From the NCBI GenBank assembly GCA_048498555.1, contig JBEHXT010000007.1:236811-300810 (forward strand): a DNA stretch of 64,000 nt, written 5' to 3'. This DNA is from Danxiaibacter sp048498555 (GTDB taxonomy: Bacteria; Bacteroidota; Bacteroidia; Chitinophagales; Chitinophagaceae). The position numbers and the translations under genes are program-made. The notes beneath the pieces were generated by a model, which worked only from the letters and a program-made list of their open reading frames with translations, was not told the DNA's origin and did no database searches. Shown here one piece after another: positions 54,223 through 61,898 of this stretch. The first letter of the stretch is position 1. Each line of letters opens with the position of its first letter.

Positions 54223-54758
54223 GGATAATATCCGGGAAATGGGGTGGAAGGAAAATTAGCCCCCCGGCCAAAATGCCTTATACAAGGCCAACTACAGATA
54301 TAGCTAAAGAAGGGTTATTTAATATTCTGCAGAACAGGATAAGTTTTGATGATGTAAAAACCCTGGACCTGTTCGGTGGAACTGGCAGTATTAGTTACGA
54401 ACTTGCATCACGCGGTGCCTCAGATCTCACGATTATCGAAAAAGATCCGCAGATGTATGCTTTTATTAAAAAGAACATTGACGCGATAGGTATTGAAAAC
54501 TGCAAGCTGCTTAAGATGGATGTGTTTAACTTTCTGTCTTCATGCGGCGAACAATTTGATTTTATTTTTGCAGGCCCTCCTTACGCGCTCGGTCCGATTG
54601 ACGAGCTTCCTAAAATAATTGTGGAAAAAAAGCTGATTGCTCCCGGCGGCTTTTTTGTGCTGGAGCATACGCCCCGCAACGCCTACGAGCAGTTTGAAGG
54701 ATTCAGTTTTGTGCGCAATTACGGAACAACTTTGTTCTCTTTTTTTGTAGCATCATAA
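54219..54758 (+). CDS. rsmD: 16S rRNA (guanine966-N2)-methyltransferase RsmD-like
   Basis: This 179-residue Rossmann-fold methyltransferase uses SAM to methylate G966 of 16S rRNA. The N-terminus MRIISGKWGGRKISPP and PYTRPTTDIAKEGLFNIL are diagnostic. Motif I is DLFGGTGSISYELASRGA and binds SAM. Motif IV, normally DPPY in this family, reads AGPPY with Gly at residue 119 (codon GGC, one base from GAC). That could lower or abolish activity or mean the role is met differently. The rest of the fold is intact. Confidence 0.88.
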   Translation: MRIISGKWGGRKISPPAKMPYTRPTTDIAKEGLFNILQNRISFDDVKTLDLFGGTGSISYELASRGASDLTIIEKDPQMYAFIKKNIDAIGIENCKLLKMDVFNFLSSCGEQFDFIFAGPPYALGPIDELPKIIVEKKLIAPGGFFVLEHTPRNAYEQFEGFSFVRNYGTTLFSFFVAS

Positions 54759-54813
54759 CAATGTGAATGAGTAAAGGTTTTTTTTCTGATATCTTACAAA
54801 TCCAACAACCATT

Positions 54814-55452
54814 ATGCAGCCCATTTTTATAACAGGCATAGGTACAGGTGTAGGAAAAACGGTAACTGCGGCCATTGTTACCGAGGCTTTGAAAGCGGAT
54901 TATTGGAAACCTGTGCAGACGGGGCTTGAGGAAGGAACAGATGCAAACACCATTCAAACACTGCTTGCCAATACCAGTTCGCGCATTTTTGATGAAGTAT
55001 ATAAACTTCAATTGCCAGCATCGCCACATATTGCTGCCCATGAAGAAAATGTTGTAATAGATACCGAATTGATTCTTGCGCGCTTTCAGCAATTGCAAAA
55101 AGATAGTAGTTTAATGGTGATAGAAGGTGCAGGCGGGCTAATGGTTCCGCTAAACGATGACGAATTTATACTTCACCTGATAAAGAAATTACAGGCCAGG
55201 GTAATTCTAGTTAGCAGAAACTACCTTGGAAGCATTAACCATTCATTGTTAACAGCGGCCGTTTGCAAACAGCATGATATTGATGTAATGGGCTGGATAT
55301 TCAACGACCAGTTTCAGAATTATGAGGAAGATATTGTGAAATGGACTGGTTATCCTAAAATAGGATCGGTTCAGTTGGCCGCTTCCGTAGATAAATCGTT
55401 TATCGCGGAACAGGCGGCAGCGGTTCAATCATCATTACAAGCGCTACTATGA
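54814..55452 (+). CDS. bioD: Dethiobiotin synthetase
   Basis: This 212-residue P-loop enzyme closes the ureido ring of biotin's precursor from diaminopelargonic acid, CO2 and ATP. The P-loop is FITGIGTGVGKTVTAAIVTE; the substrate Lys sits in YWKPVQTGLEEGTDA; and the ATP/Mg motif is LMVIEGAGGLMVPL. NHSLLTAAVCKQHDIDVMGW matches the C-terminal half. No other bio gene lies nearby, so the pathway is dispersed. It overlaps the next gene by 4 bp and lies 55 bp after rsmD. Confidence 0.92.
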   Translation: MQPIFITGIGTGVGKTVTAAIVTEALKADYWKPVQTGLEEGTDANTIQTLLANTSSRIFDEVYKLQLPASPHIAAHEENVVIDTELILARFQQLQKDSSLMVIEGAGGLMVPLNDDEFILHLIKKLQARVILVSRNYLGSINHSLLTAAVCKQHDIDVMGWIFNDQFQNYEEDIVKWTGYPKIGSVQLAASVDKSFIAEQAAAVQSSLQALL

Positions 55453-56018
55453 CTAAAAAGGAGTTAAGGTCCATATATAAACAAAAACGGCTGGAGATTT
55501 CTTCAAAAGAAAAACTCAAGCTGGATGATCTTTTATTGATACGGTTTCAGCAAATGGCGTTTGAAAATGTGGAGGTGTTGTTGTCGTACTGGCCAATGGC
55601 TCATCATGCCGAGCCAAATACCGTATTATACACTTCATATCTCAGGCATAGTATCCCCGGCTTGCGCATCGGTTATACACGTACTAACTTCGAAGATTGC
55701 TCCATGCAGGCAGTTGAAATTAATGAAGACACGCTTTACACTACAAACCATATTGGTATTACCGAGCCATGCGGCGAAGTATATATTGCTCCTGAAGAAA
55801 TAGACCTTGTATTTGTGCCCATGCTTATTTGCGATGAAAATGGTTACAGGGTGGGTTTTGGAAAGGGTTTTTATGACAGGTTTCTGTCACGTTGCAGGCC
55901 CGATATTTTAAAAGTCGGGTTTAGTTATTTTGAACCGGTTGCAACAATTGCAGACCGTAATGAGTTTGACATACCTTTAGATTACTGTATTACACAAGAC
56001 CGTATTTATGAATTTTAA
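55449..56018 (+). CDS. 5-formyltetrahydrofolate cyclo-ligase
   Basis: This 189-residue enzyme converts 5-formyl-THF to 5,10-methenyl-THF with ATP. Motifs: KKELRSIYKQKRLEIS at the N-terminus, VLLSYWPMAHHAEPNT, and the conserved EIDLVFVPMLICDENGYRVG followed by GFGKGFYDRFL with its phosphate-binding Gly/Tyr/Asp set. Its start overlaps the bioD stop by 4 bp, and lpxK begins 11 bp before its stop, so the genes are tightly packed. Confidence 0.92.
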   Translation: MTKKELRSIYKQKRLEISSKEKLKLDDLLLIRFQQMAFENVEVLLSYWPMAHHAEPNTVLYTSYLRHSIPGLRIGYTRTNFEDCSMQAVEINEDTLYTTNHIGITEPCGEVYIAPEEIDLVFVPMLICDENGYRVGFGKGFYDRFLSRCRPDILKVGFSYFEPVATIADRNEFDIPLDYCITQDRIYEF

Positions 56019-57096
56019 TGCCATCTTTCTAAAATCCTTCCGGGTATTGTTGTTGCCATTTGCGTTGATTTATGGTGGCATTGTTATTTTAAGAAATTAC
56101 CTTTTTGATAAAAAGATAATTAAATCCGCCACATTTAACCTGCCGTTGATTTGCATTGGTAATTTATCAGTGGGCGGAACAGGTAAATCGCCCATGGTTG
56201 AATATATTATCGAGCTGTTGCAAAATAGGTTTTCGGTGGCAACCTTGAGCAGAGGCTATAAAAGAAAGACAAAAGGTTATGTGTTGGCTGGTGAACAAAC
56301 AACTGCATTGGAGATTGGTGATGAGCCTATGCAGTTTCATATCAAGTTTCCTGCAATTCCAGTGGCTGTGGGAGAGGAGCGGCTTGTAGCCATTCCACAG
56401 TTATTACATGACCGCCCGGAAGTGCAGGCGATTGTTCTGGATGATGCGTTTCAGCATCGTTCAGTTGAAGCCGGTTTGAATATTTTATTGACCGACTACA
56501 ATAATTTATTTACAAGAGACTTCTTTCTTCCCACGGGCGACTTGCGAGATCAGCGCTCTTCTTATAAAAGAGCAGATACAATCATTGTTACAAAGTGCCC
56601 CGCCACATTGAGTGATGAAGAAAAACAAAAAATTATAGCTGAGATAAAACCACTCGCTGATCAAACAATCTTCTTTACAGCGATTGAATATGGCGTGCCT
56701 TATCATATCAGCAACCATAAAAAAAGGTATATTACGGAAATAGATGAAATCCTTCTGGTAAGCGGGATTGCCAATCCAAAACCGCTAAAGGATTATCTGC
56801 AGGATAGTACCGAAGCTTATTATGAAATGGTTTATAGTGATCACCATATTTTTACAATAGATGATCTGAAAGATATACAGAAGAAATATGATGGCATGCA
56901 GGCTCAGCAAAAATATGTGCTTACAACTGAGAAGGATGCTGTAAGATTATTTAAATTTAAGCAGCAACTGGAAAATATGGCCGTTTATGTATTACCTATC
57001 AGCCATAAATTTTTGTTTGGGGAAGGCCCGCTTTTTGATACAGCGATAGAAGGTTTTATCGCGAATTTTAAAGACAAGCACGATGCCGGCGAATAA
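56008..57096 (+). CDS. lpxK: Tetraacyldisaccharide 4'-kinase
   Basis: This 362-residue inner-membrane P-loop kinase phosphorylates the lipid A disaccharide at the 4' position. It has an N-terminal membrane segment (VLLLPFALIYGGIVILRNYL), Walker A LICIGNLSVGGTGKSPMVEY near residue 50, RGYKRKTKGYV, GDEPMQFHIKFPAIPVAVGE and VLDDAFQHRSVEAGLNILL. TEKDAVRLFKF lies near the C-terminus. It acts after LpxB, whose gene is at 7030. Length is normal for Bacteroidota. It overlaps the upstream gene. Confidence 0.95.
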   Translation: MNFNAIFLKSFRVLLLPFALIYGGIVILRNYLFDKKIIKSATFNLPLICIGNLSVGGTGKSPMVEYIIELLQNRFSVATLSRGYKRKTKGYVLAGEQTTALEIGDEPMQFHIKFPAIPVAVGEERLVAIPQLLHDRPEVQAIVLDDAFQHRSVEAGLNILLTDYNNLFTRDFFLPTGDLRDQRSSYKRADTIIVTKCPATLSDEEKQKIIAEIKPLADQTIFFTAIEYGVPYHISNHKKRYITEIDEILLVSGIANPKPLKDYLQDSTEAYYEMVYSDHHIFTIDDLKDIQKKYDGMQAQQKYVLTTEKDAVRLFKFKQQLENMAVYVLPISHKFLFGEGPLFDTAIEGFIANFKDKHDAGE

Positions 57097-57120
57097 CCGC
57101 CCGGCTGTAAAACGAAAGTC

Positions 57121-59241
57121 ATGGGAAGAAAAGATTCTAAGAAGAAAAATAAAGTAAAGGCGAAGCCGGGGCAGCCGGGTGGATTGAAAGGTGTGTTGGA
57201 AATCACCCGTTCGGGAATTGGTTATGTAGTTATTCCTGATGGAAGTGGAGATATCTTGGTTAGGCCGGGAGATTTCAATACAGCCTTAAATGGCGATACT
57301 GTGCGTGTGCGTGTGGTTAAAGAAAATATTGGAAGCGGCCGCAAAGAAGGTAAAATAACTGAAGTTGTTCAGCGCAAACAAACAGAGTTTATTGGTACAA
57401 TTCAGATGTCAACGAATTTTGCCTTTTTTGTCCCGGATACAGAAAAGCCAATGCCGGATTTGTTTATCCCGTTGGAGAATTTGCATGGCGCCATTCACAA
57501 GCAACGTGTTGCAGTAAGATTAGTAAAATGGGATAAGGATGATAAAAAGCCGGTTGGCGAAGTGATCTCCATTCTGCAGGAAGGTGATGAGAATGACGTG
57601 GCAATGAAAGAAATATTGGCCGAAGCAGGGTTCCCCTTGTCGTTTCCTGATAACGTGATGGAAGAAGCCGCACGCCTGCCCGATATTATCAGCCAGAGCG
57701 AAATAAATAAGCGGAAAGATTTTCGTGATATACTAACCTTCACTATAGACCCTGTTGATGCCAAGGATTTTGATGATGCACTTTCAATACGATTGCTAAA
57801 AAATGGCCTGTATGAAATAGGTGTCCATATTGCAGACGTAAGCCATTACGTAGAACCTAATACGGTATTAGACGAAGAAGCATATAAAAGGGCAACCTCT
57901 GTGTACCTGCCAGATAGGGTAAACCCGATGTTGCCGGAACATATCTCTAACGTATTGTGTTCCTTAAGGCCTCATGAAGACAAACTGACCTTTTCTGCAA
58001 TTTTCCAGATGGATAATAAAGGAAAGGTGAAGCAATATTGGCTCGGTAAAACCATCATTCATTCCGATCATCGCTTCACTTATGAAGAAGTACAGGCAGT
58101 GATAGAAAAAGGTGGTGGCGGAGGCCCGTACAGCGATGAACTGTTGTTATTGAATAATATTGCACAAAAGCTGCGTAAGCAACGTTTCAGCAAAGGAGCT
58201 ATCAACTTTTCTTCGCAGGAAGTAAGGTTTCAACTTGATGAAGAAGCTAAACCGATTGGCATAGTTGTGAAAGAAAGTAAAGAGGCTAATCAGCTGATTG
58301 AGGAGTTTATGCTTCTCGCCAACAGGACTGTTGCTGAAAATGTTTCAAAGATCAAAGTAAACAAAAAGAATATCCCTTTCCCATATCGTATTCACGATCA
58401 GCCCGACGAGCAGAAGCTGATGCCGTTTATAACTTTCGCTAAAAAATACGGCCACAAGTTTGATATCAGTTTCCCTGAGAGGATCGCGCAAAGCTTTAAC
58501 CAGATGTTGCAAGATGTGGAAGGAAGGCCAGAGCAGCATGTGCTTGAACAATTGGGTATACGCACAATGGCTAAGGCAGTTTATTCAACTGAAAACATTG
58601 GCCACTACGGGTTGGCATTTGAGTTTTATTGCCATTTTACATCACCCATTCGTCGTTACCCGGATGTTATGGTGCATCGCGTATTGGAGTCCATTCTTCA
58701 CGAGAAACCGATGGTTGATAAGAAGATGGATGAAAAATGCAAACACAGCAGTGAGCGTGAACGTGCAGCTATGGAAGCTGAACGTGCCAGCAATAAGTAC
58801 AAGCAGGTTGAGTTTATGAAGAACTACCTTGGTGAAACTTTTGAAGGTGTTATCAGCGGTGTGGCAAGTTTCGGATTCTGGGTTGAGACGATTGATTATA
58901 AATGTGAAGGATTGGTAAGTATAGCCAGCTTATCCGACTATGATGATTTCCGCTCTGTGGAAGGTGATTATAGCCTTGTTGGTTTGCGCAGCGGAAGAAA
59001 ATTCAGAATGGGCGATAAGGTTACGATTAAGGTAGTTGCTGCAAATCTGGACAAACGCCAGCTCGATTACGAATGGGTGTTGAAACCAGAAGAAGAAAGT
59101 GAACCAGGTAAAAAAGCGCCGGTGAAAAAAGCGCCCGCTAAAAAAGCTACACGTAAAAAGGATGGTGAAAAAAAGGCCGGTACAAAACAAGCAGCGACAG
59201 CAACTAAAAAATACTCAACAAAAAAGAAAGAAACTAAATAG
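57121..59241 (+). CDS. rnr: Ribonuclease R
   Basis: This 706-residue 3'-5' exoribonuclease degrades structured RNA, including rRNA and mRNA fragments. In order: cold-shock OB domains (about 15-180; SGIGYVVIPDGSGDILVRPGDF), the RNB catalytic domain (about 200-525; FTIDPVDAKDFDDALSIRLL holds the Asp cluster for Mg) and HRVLESILHEKP at its end, then an S1 domain (about 555-640; GETFEGVISGVASFGFWVE). A Lys/Ala-rich tail of about 55 residues follows (KKAPVKKAPAKKATRKK), typical of RNase R. It closes the run that starts at DUF3822, 24 bp after lpxK. Confidence 0.95.
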   Translation: MGRKDSKKKNKVKAKPGQPGGLKGVLEITRSGIGYVVIPDGSGDILVRPGDFNTALNGDTVRVRVVKENIGSGRKEGKITEVVQRKQTEFIGTIQMSTNFAFFVPDTEKPMPDLFIPLENLHGAIHKQRVAVRLVKWDKDDKKPVGEVISILQEGDENDVAMKEILAEAGFPLSFPDNVMEEAARLPDIISQSEINKRKDFRDILTFTIDPVDAKDFDDALSIRLLKNGLYEIGVHIADVSHYVEPNTVLDEEAYKRATSVYLPDRVNPMLPEHISNVLCSLRPHEDKLTFSAIFQMDNKGKVKQYWLGKTIIHSDHRFTYEEVQAVIEKGGGGGPYSDELLLLNNIAQKLRKQRFSKGAINFSSQEVRFQLDEEAKPIGIVVKESKEANQLIEEFMLLANRTVAENVSKIKVNKKNIPFPYRIHDQPDEQKLMPFITFAKKYGHKFDISFPERIAQSFNQMLQDVEGRPEQHVLEQLGIRTMAKAVYSTENIGHYGLAFEFYCHFTSPIRRYPDVMVHRVLESILHEKPMVDKKMDEKCKHSSERERAAMEAERASNKYKQVEFMKNYLGETFEGVISGVASFGFWVETIDYKCEGLVSIASLSDYDDFRSVEGDYSLVGLRSGRKFRMGDKVTIKVVAANLDKRQLDYEWVLKPEEESEPGKKAPVKKAPAKKATRKKDGEKKAGTKQAATATKKYSTKKKETK

Positions 59242-59337
59242 TCGGTTGCGAAAAAATATGTGATGCGCCTCGTTCGCTGGTAAAGCGAGGGCTAAGGGGT
59301 GTGCAAGCCGGCGGATGCACAAGCACAGCTGCGTCTT

Positions 59338-60624
59338 TCAACATCGGTTGTCAGAACTGAGTAAATCAGCAAGCCCTTCTTTCTCAAACAATATTTTACC
59401 AATCTTCAATTCGGACCAGCCTCTTTTAAGTTGGTAATTGAAAAAAGGTACGTTATCCTTCAGGTTGCAATCGAAATAAAACGATTCTATTTGCTGATCA
59501 TAACCAGCTGTCATTTCTTTTAATTGGCTTAAATGTGTGGAAACCAAAAAATAGGACTTCTTAAACTGAAGCAATCCTTTTATGGTAGATGAGCTTATGT
59601 CTAACGCATCCTGAACATTAGTGCCCCGGAACAATTCATCAAAAATGGCGAAGCATTTCTTGTCGTTGCCGGCATCTATTACAACCTGCTTGAGATTGTT
59701 CAATTCTGTCATAAAATGGCTGTGCCCTTGCAGGATATTATCATTAAGATTTATTGCGATTGAAATGCTGTCAAAATAAGGCATTGATGCGGCTTCAGCA
59801 GGAACAGCCAATCCCAGGTGCCCAAGATAAACAGCTAAACTGAGGGCTTTTAGGAAGGTAGATTTGCCTGACATGTTGGGACCCGTAAATACGATTACAT
59901 TATTCAACAATGAAATGTCGTTTTTGACCGGATGTTTTAATAACGGATGATACAGGTTCTTTAACGTAAAATCATCTTCGGTAAATGCCGGGAATGTAAA
60001 ACGATATTTGACAATTGCTTTACTTATCGAAAGGTAGGATTCAAACAAAAAGAGCCTGTTCCAAAATGTTGTATGTTCATCTTTGGTTGCCTTTTGCGTA
60101 AGTAGGATCATAAAGTCCGCAATATGGCCAACACTGATTTTGTTCTCACGGATCAATTCCTCATAACGAACAAGATCAAGATCCTCCAAAAAACTACATG
60201 CTTTCTGTAATTCTTGCCTGTATGTTTCTGGAAAAGATTTAAGTTCAATCCTTTTAAAATAGAAGTGGTATAGCCTGTAAAACAGCAAGACGCATTGAAT
60301 AAACCTGGCTCTCATCCAATAACGCTGCTCTTTTGAAAATTGGAGATCGATTGTGAGAGCAAGCTTTGAACTTTGTTTCGTGTGGCGATCTGAAAGAAAA
60401 TTGTAAACCTCAAAAAAGTCAACCCGTGAATAAGAATAGTCCTTTAAAACAGCATGATTGGCAATAAATCCTTTAAGTATATGCTGCCTGGCCAGTATAT
60501 CTTCTTTGGATCTAAGCGGCTCGCCAAATATTTGAAAGAGTTGTTCTTTCGAAAAGCTGTTTTCAGTAAAATCAAATAGTGGAACTATTTCCTGGGTTAT
60601 TTTTAGGTCGCTGATATTGAGCAT
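59338..60624 (-). CDS. MutS-like ATPase without the mismatch-reading domain
   Basis: The protein is 428 residues from ATG 60624 (MLNISDLKIT). A TTG at 60663 was rejected because it lies inside the -7 element. It has MutS domain III-like helices (FAEPLRSKEDI-type region at 30-200) and the MutS domain V ATPase: Walker A VIVFTGPNMSGKSTFLKALS, SRDSIVQ-like loop DNILQGHSHFMTELNNLKQV and Walker B KKCFAIFDELFRGTN followed by the His-containing STHLSQLKEM. The mismatch-recognition domain I and the Smr domain of MutS2 are absent. A role in repair is not established. Confidence 0.82.
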   Translation of the reverse strand: MLNISDLKITQEIVPLFDFTENSFSKEQLFQIFGEPLRSKEDILARQHILKGFIANHAVLKDYSYSRVDFFEVYNFLSDRHTKQSSKLALTIDLQFSKEQRYWMRARFIQCVLLFYRLYHFYFKRIELKSFPETYRQELQKACSFLEDLDLVRYEELIRENKISVGHIADFMILLTQKATKDEHTTFWNRLFLFESYLSISKAIVKYRFTFPAFTEDDFTLKNLYHPLLKHPVKNDISLLNNVIVFTGPNMSGKSTFLKALSLAVYLGHLGLAVPAEAASMPYFDSISIAINLNDNILQGHSHFMTELNNLKQVVIDAGNDKKCFAIFDELFRGTNVQDALDISSSTIKGLLQFKKSYFLVSTHLSQLKEMTAGYDQQIESFYFDCNLKDNVPFFNYQLKRGWSELKIGKILFEKEGLADLLSSDNRC

Positions 60625-60642
60625 GGCATATTGGTCGGTTGA

Positions 60643-60674
60643 TTGCTGGTCCGGTAGAATCAAATATACTTTTG
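60643..60674 (+). promoter_or_regulatory. Promoter TTG-N21-TACTTTTG for polyprenyl synthetase
   Basis: TTG at 60643-60645, a 21-bp spacer and TACTTTTG at 60667-60674 match the consensus. The leader to ATG 60872 would be about 190 nt. Confidence 0.6.
60661..60668 (-). promoter_or_regulatory. -7 element TATATTTG for MutS-like gene
   Basis: The minus strand reads TATATTTG and overlaps the plus-strand -7 box by 2 bp. The start codon (60624) is 37 bp downstream. No -33 box is evident. Confidence 0.5.
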
Positions 60675-60871
60675 TGCGAATGATAATCTCTGTTAAGGTA
60701 TGTTAATTATGCAAGCTGTTTTATTATTCAAACCCGGTGAATCTAACGTTGAACTGCTGGTCATATCATACCAGTGATATTATCGTGTCCTCAAATACAT
60801 ATACCCCAATTTATTAACATTTGTTATTCCCCCTTCGCGATAATTTCAATTCATCCTGTATCTTCACCCCC

Positions 60872-61837
60872 ATGAAATCTTTTAAAGAGCTGGTTGCCGG
60901 TTTTGCGGAGGTATTTAATGTGAACCATTTTCCCAAAGAACCTGCAGGGTTATACGAGCCCGCAGATTATTTTTTGACGATAGGTGGTAAGCGTATCAGG
61001 CCGGTAATGTGTTTAATGGGTAATGAATTGTTTGGCGAAATTGTTCCGGATGCTTATCATGTGGCTACAGCCATTGAACTTTTCCACAATTTCACGCTGG
61101 TTCATGATGATATAATGGACAAGGCCAGCCTGCGCCGTGGCCTCCCTACAGTACACACAAAATATGATGAAAATACAGCCATATTGAGCGGTGATGTAAT
61201 GATGGTGGTAGCCTATTCGTATCTTAATAAAATTAATGTATCTTACCTGAGCAAAATTCTTGGGCTGTTTAATAGAACGGCGAGAGAGGTTTGTGAAGGG
61301 CAGCAACTGGATGTAGACTTTGAACGACGGAATTCAGTTTCATTGCCGGATTATATCCGGATGATCGAATTGAAAACTTCTGTTCTGCTTGCAGCGAGTC
61401 TTCGCATGGGAGCGATATTAGGGGGAGCTAGTGAAGGTAATCAGGACCAGATATATCAATTTGGCCGAAACCTGGGCATTGCGTTCCAGGTGCAGGACGA
61501 TTACCTCGATGCATTTGGCGATCCTGAAAAATTTGGTAAGGATGTAGGTGGCGACATCAGGCAAAACAAAAAGACCTTTTTGATGTTGCATGCACTGGAA
61601 GTGGCAAACCCTCAACAGAAAAACGAATTGCTAAGCCTTATGGCCGAAAACCCGGCCGATAAAGTTGAACGTGTTTTACAGATCTTCAGGGATTGTGATG
61701 TTGACGGATGGGCCAAATCACTCAAACAGCAATATCTTGACAAAGCGATGAAACACCTGGAAGATATTGCAGTGGTTTCTGCCCGTAAAAAACCATTAAG
61801 GGAGCTGGCTGATTTCCTGATTCAGAGGGAGCACTAG
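60872..61837 (+). CDS. Polyprenyl diphosphate synthase (geranyl/farnesyl or longer)
   Basis: The protein is 321 residues from ATG 60872; a frame from 60821 adds 17 residues without support. It is an all-helical trans-isoprenyl synthase that condenses IPP with allylic diphosphates. The first aspartate-rich motif is TLVHDDIMDKASLRRGLPTVH (DDIMD), and the second is FQVQDDYLDAFGD followed by GGDIRQNKKT. GGKRIRPVMCLMGN is the IPP-binding region. Chain length cannot be told safely; residues before the first DDxxD (FHNF) suggest a short-to-medium product. Its product may feed quinone or undecaprenyl lines. Confidence 0.9.
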   Translation: MKSFKELVAGFAEVFNVNHFPKEPAGLYEPADYFLTIGGKRIRPVMCLMGNELFGEIVPDAYHVATAIELFHNFTLVHDDIMDKASLRRGLPTVHTKYDENTAILSGDVMMVVAYSYLNKINVSYLSKILGLFNRTAREVCEGQQLDVDFERRNSVSLPDYIRMIELKTSVLLAASLRMGAILGGASEGNQDQIYQFGRNLGIAFQVQDDYLDAFGDPEKFGKDVGGDIRQNKKTFLMLHALEVANPQQKNELLSLMAENPADKVERVLQIFRDCDVDGWAKSLKQQYLDKAMKHLEDIAVVSARKKPLRELADFLIQREH

Positions 61838-61898
61838 AATATTACAAGTCACCATACAATGCCGGAACTATGAAAACACCGGTATCAATCAATATAAC

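Noticed and set aside
60709..60777. 22-codon frame in the leader of the polyprenyl synthetase gene
   Set aside because: It could be a leader peptide, but nothing beyond an ATG and a stop supports it.
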